The notes beneath the pieces are model-generated. The model did not search any database. It was not told the DNA's origin and saw only the letters and a list, made by a program, of their open reading frames with translations. From NCBI GenBank assembly GCA_937871785.1, contig CALMON010000215.1, forward strand, positions 6,551-56,910: a stretch of DNA of 50,360 nucleotides, written 5' to 3'. The DNA is from an uncultured Granulicella sp. GTDB lineage: Bacteria > Acidobacteriota > Terriglobia > Terriglobales > Acidobacteriaceae. Below, one piece after another: positions 17,814 to 25,070 of this stretch. Positions within the stretch are counted from its first letter, which is position 1. The number at the start of each line of letters is the position of its first letter. The translations under genes and the position numbers were made by a program.

Positions 17814-18634
17814 CGCCAGCTCTTTCTTTCCGCGTCAAGCGATACCGCATCGACGCCCTGAATGTCTTCTCCGCTCACCATCGACCGGAAGTTGCTCCAA
17901 CCCGCCGCGATCACCTGGTAGACGTGGATTAAAAAGAATCCCATAAAGCTCATCGTCGTCCAGAAGTGGAGCCACCGCGCCATTTCATACCCGCCGCACA
18001 GCGTGGTCAGCAAGTGCAGTTGCGTCGGCTTCCAGATGGCGAAGCCGGTAAGCACCATCATCACGCCCATCAGCGCGCAGGAGGTGTAGGCGATGCGCTG
18101 GCCGCCGTTGTACTTGGTTTGCGGCGGCAGGCCCTTGCGCAGCCGGAGGTCCACCAGAGTGACCTGAATGGCGTCGCGGAGGCTCGACTTGAGCGGAATC
18201 ACGAACCGCCACTCCCCCGAAAACGCGGTGTACGCCACCCAGGCAAGGCCGTTCACGATAAACACCCACATAAAGAACGAGTGATACCCCAGTCCCTGCG
18301 TGACGTGGTACGGCACATGAAACAGGTTGTAAAACCAATTCGGGAACAAGCGAAGAAGCGTGAACCTGCCAAGCCCGATGCGGTACACGCGGTGCGGGTA
18401 ATTGTAGGCGTTATCGGAGTCGTTCCAATAGATCAGCAGGCCGCTCCACACCATCGTGAACAATACCGGAAAGTTGACCCAATGCATCCAGCGAATGGCC
18501 AGGGGGTGCTTTTCGTCGATCCGGATGGTCGCCTGCGGCTCGGCTTTTTCAGGCGCGGGGGCGGCATCGGGCCTGTCACCGGCCGCAAGCGGCAGGGGAT
18601 TGGCGGGGTTGAGATTGAGGCTGGCATCTGCCAT
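17810..18634 (-). CDS. Membrane cytochrome b subunit (cytochrome b/b6, thiosulfate reductase-like)
   Basis: A 274-residue integral membrane protein with about four to five helices and several conserved His residues suited to b-haem ligation (RWMHWVNF, HVPYHVTQGLGYHSFF, RWLHFWTTMSFMGFFLIHVYQV). It should link the quinone pool to the molybdopterin subunit encoded immediately downstream, whose ATG overlaps its stop. The first 45 residues are Pro/Ala-rich and probably cytoplasmic. The start at 18634 is chosen because AAGGA lies nine bases upstream; longer in-frame starts lack this. It resembles Ni/Fe-hydrogenase and thiosulfate-reductase cytochromes rather than the MsrQ type, so the pair should not be called MsrPQ. 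Confidence 0.82.
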   Translation of the reverse strand: MADASLNLNPANPLPLAAGDRPDAAPAPEKAEPQATIRIDEKHPLAIRWMHWVNFPVLFTMVWSGLLIYWNDSDNAYNYPHRVYRIGLGRFTLLRLFPNWFYNLFHVPYHVTQGLGYHSFFMWVFIVNGLAWVAYTAFSGEWRFVIPLKSSLRDAIQVTLVDLRLRKGLPPQTKYNGGQRIAYTSCALMGVMMVLTGFAIWKPTQLHLLTTLCGGYEMARWLHFWTTMSFMGFFLIHVYQVIAAGWSNFRSMVSGEDIQGVDAVSLDAERKSWR

Positions 18635-18790
18635 AAGTGAGAATCCTTTGCGAGTCTCCCGGGGGTGGCCTGGGAGCGGTGGTCGTCCAAAAATGGTGTG
18701 CCGCAGTGCGTGGAACTGAAGGTGCACTGCTCCCTGCAAACTGCCAAACTCAACGAACACTAACCCTGCATGCCACGTCGTGCGCTTTCG

Positions 18791-20254
18791 TCAGGAAATG
18801 GACCCATCCTGCGCCGACTTCGCCAACGCCCGTTGCTCGCCGAGCAGGCGCGTCAACAACTCCACACCCTTGGCCACCAGGCTGCGCGACGCGGCGGTGA
18901 AGCACAGCCGGAAGTGCTGCGACGCTTTGCCGGCGTTGCGTTCCGGCTCAAACGCGATGCCCGGAGCCACATGCAGACCGTGCGATTCCAGCAGCGCGAA
19001 AAACTCGTCCGGGTCGACCGGATGCAGCAGCTTGCACCACAGGTACAGACCACCGGTAGGGACGCGGCAGCGAATCAGGCCGGCGTCCACCGCCGGCTGC
19101 AAGGCTTCGACCGCGGCTGCGCACAGCTCCGCGTGATGATGGCGAAGCACGGCCAGGTGCCGGTCCATGTCGCCGCTGCGCAGCAGCTCGGCCAGTACCA
19201 ACTGGTTGAGCCCGCCGGTAAACAGGTTCGACCGCATCTTGATCAGCGACAACTGCTTGACCATATATTGCGGAGCTACCAGCCAGCCGATGCGCAGGCC
19301 GGGGGCAAACATCTTCGAAAACGTGCTGAGCGAGATGACCTGCGAGTGCTTGTCGAGCTTGTACAGGCACTCCGGCATCCGGTGCGCGCCGAAATAGGTG
19401 CGGCCATAAACGTCGTCTTCGAGCACCGGGACGCGATACCGGTTGGCGAGTTCCAATAAGCCGACGCGCGTTTTGAGGCTCATCACGCGGCCGGTCGGAT
19501 TCTGAAACGTGGGCATCGTAAATAGAAATTTCGGCCGAAAACGTAGCAGCAGCTCTTCCAACTGGCTCAGCGACCAGTCCGTTCCCCAGGGCAACAGGCG
19601 CGCGCCGGCGGAGCGAAAACTCTGGATCGCTCCCGGGTAGGTCGGCGAGTCGACGACGACGTAATCGCCCGGTTCAATCAGGCAGCGCGCCAGAAGGTCG
19701 ATCGACTCCTGCGCGCCGGCGGTGATCATCACATGCTGCGGCTCGACGCCGCACCAGGACGCCACGGCTTCGCGCAGCTTCCATTGCCCTTCCGTATGCG
19801 CTACCGCCAGGGCGGATGGCAGACTTTCGCGCATCACGCGCTCCACGCTGGCGCGATACACGTCGGTCGGGAAGATTTCGAGTGACGGCGTTCCTGCCGA
19901 CAACGGGTACAGCACGTTGGTGGTTCCCAGCCGCCGCGCCAGCAGTTCCAGCACAGGCTCGTCGAGCGAGTTCGCCATGCTCGACACCTTGCCGCTCCAT
20001 GAAAAGCTTTCCGATGCCGCCGGCAGCGCGCACACAAATGCGCCCTTGCCGCGGAAGCGCCGGATAATGCCTTGTTGCTCCAGTTCGCTGTACGCGGCGG
20101 TGACGGTGTTGCGGCTCACCTTCAGCAGGCTGGCGTATTCGCGCTCGCTCGGCAACCGCTCGGTAGAACGTAAAAGCCCGCTACGGACCTCCCCGGTCAC
20201 GCGCTCGACGACACGCGTGATCAATGAGTCGGGGATAGGCTGTTGTGTTTCCAA
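18791..20254 (-). CDS. MocR-type transcriptional regulator (GntR wHTH fused to PLP aminotransferase domain)
   Basis: A protein of about 487 residues. The N-terminal GntR winged helix (LPSEREYASLLKVSRNTV, about residues 34-51) is followed by a fold-type I aminotransferase domain with the PLP-Lys motif STFSKMFAPGLRIGW (about residue 312). This is the MocR/GabR architecture, in which PLP and an amino compound act as effector; some members are instead enzymes of the 2-aminoadipate aminotransferase type. The TTG at 20254 is preferred. A longer frame reaches 20398, but a strong terminator for the upstream gene (20306-20332) lies inside that extension, and GGAG precedes the TTG by about eleven bases. 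No obvious PLP-pathway target adjoins it. Confidence 0.83.
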   Translation of the reverse strand: METQQPIPDSLITRVVERVTGEVRSGLLRSTERLPSEREYASLLKVSRNTVTAAYSELEQQGIIRRFRGKGAFVCALPAASESFSWSGKVSSMANSLDEPVLELLARRLGTTNVLYPLSAGTPSLEIFPTDVYRASVERVMRESLPSALAVAHTEGQWKLREAVASWCGVEPQHVMITAGAQESIDLLARCLIEPGDYVVVDSPTYPGAIQSFRSAGARLLPWGTDWSLSQLEELLLRFRPKFLFTMPTFQNPTGRVMSLKTRVGLLELANRYRVPVLEDDVYGRTYFGAHRMPECLYKLDKHSQVISLSTFSKMFAPGLRIGWLVAPQYMVKQLSLIKMRSNLFTGGLNQLVLAELLRSGDMDRHLAVLRHHHAELCAAAVEALQPAVDAGLIRCRVPTGGLYLWCKLLHPVDPDEFFALLESHGLHVAPGIAFEPERNAGKASQHFRLCFTAASRSLVAKGVELLTRLLGEQRALAKSAQDGSIS

Positions 20255-20305
20255 GGCGACGCACGCTCCAGGTCCAAGGTTACTTGATGGACGAAGAGCC
20301 GGAGC

Positions 20306-20332
20306 AAAACAAAAGGCCAGTTCAGCACTGGC
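20306..20332 (-). terminator. Rho-independent terminator of the S8 protease gene
   Basis: On the minus strand GCCAGT-GCTGA-ACTGGC (20332-20316) is followed by CTTTTGTTTT (to 20306). It lies about 175 bp after the protease stop codon and upstream of the MocR gene, separating the two units. Confidence 0.8.
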
Positions 20333-20507
20333 TCTTCTCCGGGTCTCCCCCGGCTTCCGAAAGGCGCCACCACGATGGCGCCAAACGGCGAACGCCACGG
20401 TACAAGCGACTTCCGTCGTGTACCGTAGCGCTCGCGGTCAAAGCCTGGAGTCCGACAATGTCCTGCGGTGTCCGATCGATGTACTCCGCCTGATGAGAGG
20501 ACGTCCG

Positions 20508-20972
20508 TTACCGGTCGTTGAAGGAACCCGCGCCCCACATGGCGGTGGCTCCCCACATCGCGGTGGCGCCCCACATCGCCGTGGCTGCTTCGGTGGTGCC
20601 GGCTCCCCACATCGCGGTGCTGGCCTGCGTCGTGCCCGCACCCCACATCGCGGTGCTGGCCTGCGTCGTGCCCGCACCCCACATGGCGGTCGCCCCCCAC
20701 ATGGCGGTGAAGGCCGCGGGGTCGCTTGCGCCCCACATCGCGGTGGCGCCCCACATCGCCGTGAACGCGCTCGGTGTGTTTGCTCCCCACATAGCCGTCG
20801 CGCCCCACATGGCCGTCGCGCCCCACATCGCCGTGTTGGCCGCCGGAGTGGAAGCTCCCCACTTCGCGGTCGCGCCCCACATTGCGGTCTGGCTGGCTAC
20901 CTGGCCGGTAAAGGCGCTTTGCCCGTAGACGCTGCCGGCGCCCCACATGGCAGTCGCGCCCCACATCGCCGT
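20508..20972 (-). repeat. TAMWGA coding repeat in the S8 protease tail
   Basis: Sixteen copies of the six-residue unit TAMWGA (one is TAKWGA) occur between codon 544 and the end of the protease gene. They stand singly or in runs of two or three, separated by six-residue spacers such as STPAAN, NTPSAF, SDPAAF, GTTQAS and GTTEAA. At the DNA level the 36-bp unit 20605-20640 is repeated exactly at 20641-20676, evidence of recent tandem duplication. Confidence 0.95.
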
Positions 20973-22601
20973 TTTGCCGGTCACGAGGAAGACGTTGTTG
21001 GTCGTCGTGTCGTACACGGCGGTGGGCGAAAGCGCGTACCCGGCGGGGAACGGCTTGGTGTCGGTAGTCGCATCCTTTACGGCCGCGTTGATGTCGAGGT
21101 AGCCCGCGCCGATGGTGAACACATCGCTGTGCGCCGTGTACACGATGCCGGTCACAGGGTCGGTCGTCAGGGACGTTTGCGGCAGAACGCTGTGGTTCGC
21201 GTCGCGCATCAGGTACGCCTTTACCGCGTCCGGCGTGAGCGACGGGTTGGCCGACAGCAGCAGAGCCACCGCACCGCTGGTTACGCCGGTCGCCATGCTC
21301 GTTCCGCTCAGCGGCATGTAATCGTTCGACGCCTGCGTGCTGGTCGTGTTCATATAAAAGGACTTCGGCGTCCAGAACTGCGGGTCGTTCTGCGAAATGT
21401 ACGAGTTGTTCAGCAGGTTGCTGATGACCAGGTTGCCCGGTGCGACGAGGTCCGGCTTGGCCGTCTGGTCGAGAAACGTAGGCCCTTTGGAGCTGTAGGT
21501 TGCCATCTGGTCGTCGGCATTCGACGCTGTGCCGTTGGTGCGCACGGCCCCGACGGTGATCACGTACGGGTCGTTGCCGGGAGCTTCAATGGTGCCGTAG
21601 CCTTCGGAATTCAGCGCCTGGTTACGGCCCTCGTTGCCGGCGGCGACGACTACGGTAATGCCAGCCTTCCACGCCTTTTCCACTTCCTGGCAAAGGGGGT
21701 CGAGCGTGTAGCTTTCCCACACCGGCCGCCCCAGCGACAGGTTGATGATTTTGATGTTGTAGATGTCCTTAAGGGCGATGGCGGTTTCGATGGCGGCGAT
21801 CGTTTGCGAATCCGTGCCTGCGCCCGTGTGGTCCAGCACGCGGAGGTTGATCAGGTTCGCGTTGGGCGCGATGCCAAAAAAGGTGCGCGTGTACTTGGGG
21901 TCACCCGACGACTCCGTGCCGTTACCGGCGATCAGCCCGGCGATGTGCGTGCCGTGGCCGTAGCGGTCCTGGCCATCGGTGCCGTAGTCGTTGGGTACGA
22001 AGTTCTGGTTGTACACGATGCGGCTGCCACCGGTCAGGAGCGCCCACCACGGTGAGGTGGCCGGCGTCCCGTCAGGCAGGCCGAGAGCCTTGTACGTGGC
22101 TGGCGTGGCGACGCCGAAATCCTTGCGGAAGGTGATGCCGCTGTCGATCACGGCGATGCCGATGCCGGTGCCGATGTTGCCGGTGGACCACACCGCGGGC
22201 GCGTTGATCGGCTCGGCGGTATATTCGGGCGCCTTCGCAATCGACGGCACCACGTCATGCGCCTTCAAGGGGCGGTCAAGCGACACGTATTTTACGCCGG
22301 GCTCGTTGGCCAGACCTTCGAGCTCCGACTTCGGCATGGTGACCGCGAGCGCATGGATGTGGTGCAAATGCGCCGACATCGCCCCGCCGTGGCGCGCGAT
22401 CGCGCTGTGCTCGGCATCGCCGGGCTGGTCCTCATACTGCACGATCACTGAAACGGTATCGTCCGAAGACATTTTGGCGTCGCGCGAAATCTTGGCGTTT
22501 CCCGGTGCCGTGGAGGCAGTCGTGGAAGGGGCTTGCGCCGAAGCGACGGAAACTGAGGCAAACAGGGCAGAAAGAGCCAGAGCCGAACGGAACGAAGGCA
22601 T
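20508..22601 (-). CDS. Secreted subtilisin-like (S8) serine protease with Trp-Gly repeat tail
   Basis: A 697-residue exported protease. A signal peptide (residues 1-23, ending VASA) and a probable inhibitor-I9-like propeptide precede the S8 domain, in which the triad can be read: Asp153 (AVIDSG), His219 (GHGTHIAG) and Ser435 (SGTSMATG). The oxyanion Asn is in AAGNEG. After the catalytic domain, residues 544-697 consist almost wholly of TAMWGA units with short spacers. S8 proteases of Acidobacteria and some other soil bacteria are known to me to carry similar W-G repeats, but their role is not established. Start: GGAG lies seven bases before the ATG at 22601; an upstream in-frame GTG (22649) has no such site. 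A terminator follows the gene. Confidence 0.92.
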   Translation of the reverse strand: MPSFRSALALSALFASVSVASAQAPSTTASTAPGNAKISRDAKMSSDDTVSVIVQYEDQPGDAEHSAIARHGGAMSAHLHHIHALAVTMPKSELEGLANEPGVKYVSLDRPLKAHDVVPSIAKAPEYTAEPINAPAVWSTGNIGTGIGIAVIDSGITFRKDFGVATPATYKALGLPDGTPATSPWWALLTGGSRIVYNQNFVPNDYGTDGQDRYGHGTHIAGLIAGNGTESSGDPKYTRTFFGIAPNANLINLRVLDHTGAGTDSQTIAAIETAIALKDIYNIKIINLSLGRPVWESYTLDPLCQEVEKAWKAGITVVVAAGNEGRNQALNSEGYGTIEAPGNDPYVITVGAVRTNGTASNADDQMATYSSKGPTFLDQTAKPDLVAPGNLVISNLLNNSYISQNDPQFWTPKSFYMNTTSTQASNDYMPLSGTSMATGVTSGAVALLLSANPSLTPDAVKAYLMRDANHSVLPQTSLTTDPVTGIVYTAHSDVFTIGAGYLDINAAVKDATTDTKPFPAGYALSPTAVYDTTTNNVFLVTGKTAMWGATAMWGAGSVYGQSAFTGQVASQTAMWGATAKWGASTPAANTAMWGATAMWGATAMWGANTPSAFTAMWGATAMWGASDPAAFTAMWGATAMWGAGTTQASTAMWGAGTTQASTAMWGAGTTEAATAMWGATAMWGATAMWGAGSFNDR

Positions 22602-22788
22602 GAGAAAACTCCAGAAACGGAAGTGATGCAAGGGGAAAGCTTTTGACACGATCGGACGGCGCCATAGCCAGGAGCTTTGAAACGTAACAGCGATACAGAC
22701 GACGGATACGTTCTAAAGCAGGTGGAGGCCCGAAGTGTTACAGTCCCAAAAAAGACGCCGTGCAAACTTTGAACGAGGTAGGTTTACA

Positions 22789-22815
22789 GCCCCGAGAGTA
22801 GAGGTCAGTCGGGGC
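22789..22815 (-). terminator. Hairpin downstream of the GH13 gene, possible terminator
   Basis: GCCCCGA (22789-22795) pairs with TCGGGGC (22809-22815) across a 13-base loop, 14 bp after the GH13 stop codon. The only T-run on the minus strand (about 22753-22748) is some 35 bases further on, so this is not a canonical intrinsic terminator. Confidence 0.4.
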
Positions 22816-22829
22816 AGTCGCCATACCAC

Positions 22830-24974
22830 CTAAGTGGGATCCGCCGCAACGGGGGTGGTACGCGCGTCAACCGAGGGCGCAGCGTGGCGAACGACCCTCT
22901 GCTGCGGTTGAGCCGCGCGAGGCGAGGCAGAAGACGCGGCGGAGGCGCGAGCGTCGGCCGGCAGCGCACGCAAAACCAGCACCTCCTCCGGCCCGACGTC
23001 TACCTGTAACGCGCCACTTGCGGCGGCAAGGGGCGCCGCCGGCAACTTCCTGCTGGAGCTGAGCACCGCGGCGAACCGCGTGCAGCCGGCAAGCGCATTG
23101 CCCGTCAGCGGCAGCCTAAGCGTCCGCGCGGATTTCGCTTCGTTCGCGAGCACAATGTATCGGTCGGCGTCGGCGTTTCCCGCCGAATCACTGCCACAGC
23201 CCCGGCTGCCCTCGTCCGTGGTGCGCACGAACGCGATGGCCGTTGCGTCGCCAAACAGCTCCTGCTGCAAGCCGGTCTGCAGCGCCGGCGCGTGCAGACG
23301 GAACTGCATGGCCTGCCGCACCCAGTCGTGGAGCTCGCGCGCGTCACCCGTGCGGCCACTCGCATGGAATGCATTACCGCCGGCCAGCCCCGCGACGCCG
23401 GCAAACTCGCCGGGCATGTCCTTGCGGTTGTCCGGGTCCTCGCCTCCCGTCATGCCGAGCTCGTCGCCGTAATACATCTGCGGCGTGCCGCGAAGGGTCG
23501 TCAGCAGGCCGTAGGCCATCTTCAGCCGCGCAACGTTCATGCCCGGTGCGGATAAAAACCGCGTCGTGTCATGGTTGCCGAAGAACGTCACCAGCCGCTC
23601 CGGATGCGGGTACAGCGCGTCGGCCCGCAGGGTGTCGAACAGCGCGCTCAGCGGCTTCGTGCTGCTTGCCGGGCTGGTACCGCTCGCCACGGTCGTCACG
23701 TTGGCCAGCGTAGACCGCAACGTGCCGAACACGGGAAAGTCGAATGGCGTATAGAGCATCGTGTCGAACGTGCCGTCGCCGCCCACGTTGGCGCGGCCGC
23801 CGGCAAAGAAGCTGGTCACCGCGGGGTCGGTGTCGAACACCTCGCCTACCTCCGTGACGTGCGGGAAGAGCTGCTTCAGCTCGCCGTCATACGCCTGCCA
23901 GAAACTGCGATTGACGTAGGCGTAGGTGTCTATGCGCAGGCCGTCGGCCCCGGTCTGCTCCAGCCACCACTCGGCGTTTTGCCGCAGGTACTTGGCGACG
24001 GCCGGGCTGTCGGTGTTCATGTCCGGCAGCGCGTCGGCAAACCAGCCGGTCAGGGTGCCGACGCGGTCGTGCTCGGAAGAATGTGGGTCCACCAGCGCAT
24101 GGAAGTTGTATTCGGACGCGGGATGGTGTGCCAGCGTACCGTGAAACCAGTCCGGGGCGGGCTCATCCCGCACCCAGGGGTGGTTCGGCCCCACGTGGTT
24201 CGGCACGGTGTCCAAAACCAGCTTCATGCCGCGCGCGTGGAGCTTCGCGGCCAGCGCCTGGAGGTCCGCGAGCGTGCCGTAGTGCTCATCGACGGCGTAG
24301 TAATCCGTGCAATGGTAGCCGTGGTAAGCCTCCGCGCCATGGTTCTGGTAGACGGGCGTCGTCCACACGGTGGTGGCGCCGAGATCCTGCAGGTAATCGA
24401 GATGCTCGGCGACGCCGCGCAGGTCGCCGCCATGCCACCCGCGCACCTTGGCGCGCTCGGCCGCGGCTTCAGGGCTCGCGGCAGAGCTTTTGCCCAGCGG
24501 GCCGTCGTTGCTCAGGTCGCCGTCCGCAAAGCGGTCGGTGACGATCAGGTAGATCACGTCCTTGCCGCTGAATCCGGCGAGCCCGGCCTGTACGCCATTC
24601 GCGGCTCGCGGCGCGGCAAAGGTGTACGGCACCTCCAGCCGGTCGGCGCCGCGCGTCACGCGAAGCTGCACGGTTTCCGCCGTCGCCGGTGCGCCGCCAA
24701 GCCACACCTGCGCCCAGTGGCCGTTTTCCGAAATAACCGTGCGCTCCACCGTGAGCGCCGCATCACTCAACGCAAACGTCGTCCCGCCAAGCCCTTCGCC
24801 GTTGACGAGCAGCATCGGCTTGGGCAGCGTCGCATACCAGTTCGGCGGATCGACCTTGATGATCTTGAGCGCCGGGGCCGTTTGAGCCAGACAAACCGCT
24901 CCGTGGAGACAGGTCGCGAAGAGCGCAAACGCCGTGGAGGCGCGGGCAGCACGCAGCAAGGGGAAACCATTCAT
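22830..24974 (-). CDS. Secreted GH13 alpha-amylase family enzyme (cyclomaltodextrinase/neopullulanase-like)
   Basis: A 714-residue exported alpha-glucan hydrolase. After the signal peptide (about residues 1-31) a beta-sandwich of the cyclomaltodextrinase N-terminal type (KVDPPNWYATLPKPMLLVNG) precedes the GH13 barrel. The conserved regions are visible: LVLDTVPNHV; GLRIDTYAY with nucleophile Asp349; EVGEVF with acid/base Glu378; FFGNHDTTRF with Asp469. It should cut maltodextrins or cyclodextrins in the periplasm or at the cell surface. The last 40 residues are a low-complexity Ala/Ser/Pro tail. The ATG at 24974 has AGGA six bases upstream. It lies 96 bp behind a TonB receptor gene, with a strong terminator between them that would limit read-through. 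Neopullulanase and alpha-amylase remain alternatives. Confidence 0.88.
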   Translation of the reverse strand: MNGFPLLRAARASTAFALFATCLHGAVCLAQTAPALKIIKVDPPNWYATLPKPMLLVNGEGLGGTTFALSDAALTVERTVISENGHWAQVWLGGAPATAETVQLRVTRGADRLEVPYTFAAPRAANGVQAGLAGFSGKDVIYLIVTDRFADGDLSNDGPLGKSSAASPEAAAERAKVRGWHGGDLRGVAEHLDYLQDLGATTVWTTPVYQNHGAEAYHGYHCTDYYAVDEHYGTLADLQALAAKLHARGMKLVLDTVPNHVGPNHPWVRDEPAPDWFHGTLAHHPASEYNFHALVDPHSSEHDRVGTLTGWFADALPDMNTDSPAVAKYLRQNAEWWLEQTGADGLRIDTYAYVNRSFWQAYDGELKQLFPHVTEVGEVFDTDPAVTSFFAGGRANVGGDGTFDTMLYTPFDFPVFGTLRSTLANVTTVASGTSPASSTKPLSALFDTLRADALYPHPERLVTFFGNHDTTRFLSAPGMNVARLKMAYGLLTTLRGTPQMYYGDELGMTGGEDPDNRKDMPGEFAGVAGLAGGNAFHASGRTGDARELHDWVRQAMQFRLHAPALQTGLQQELFGDATAIAFVRTTDEGSRGCGSDSAGNADADRYIVLANEAKSARTLRLPLTGNALAGCTRFAAVLSSSRKLPAAPLAAASGALQVDVGPEEVLVLRALPADARASAASSASPRAAQPQQRVVRHAAPSVDARTTPVAADPT

Positions 24975-25015
24975 CAGAGTCCTATGTAAGAAACATCGTG
25001 GAGAAACCCTACGGC

Positions 25016-25055
25016 GAAAAAGAAAGCGGTACTGCAAACGAGCCGCAGTACCGCT
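25016..25055 (-). terminator. Strong rho-independent terminator after the maltodextrin-locus TonB receptor
   Basis: AGCGGTACTGC (25025-25035) and GCAGTACCGCT (25045-25055) form a perfect 11-bp stem with a nine-base loop. On the minus strand it is followed by TTTCTTTTT (to about 25016). It sits between the receptor stop and the GH13 start, so the GH13 gene either depends on read-through or has its own promoter. Confidence 0.85.
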
Positions 25056-25070
25056 GAGAAGATACCAGGC

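Noticed and set aside
16248-18634. Calling the molybdopterin enzyme and cytochrome pair MsrP/MsrQ
   Set aside because: The cytochrome resembles the thiosulfate-reductase/hydrogenase b type rather than MsrQ, and the oxidoreductase has large extra segments, so the repair role is not supported.
20255-20398. N-terminal extension of the MocR gene to an upstream ATG
   Set aside because: It would contain the intrinsic terminator at 20306-20332, and the extra residues look unlike a GntR N terminus.
20518-20980. Regular repeats resembling a CRISPR array or minisatellite
   Set aside because: The repeats are in frame within the protease gene, encode a consistent TAMWGA unit, vary in spacing and have no unique spacers of constant length.
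19722-22055. Plus-strand open frame of 777 codons opposite the MocR and S8 protease genes
   Set aside because: It spans two recognisable minus-strand genes and the terminator between them; its His/Arg/Gly repeats are only the antisense image of the TAMWGA repeat DNA.
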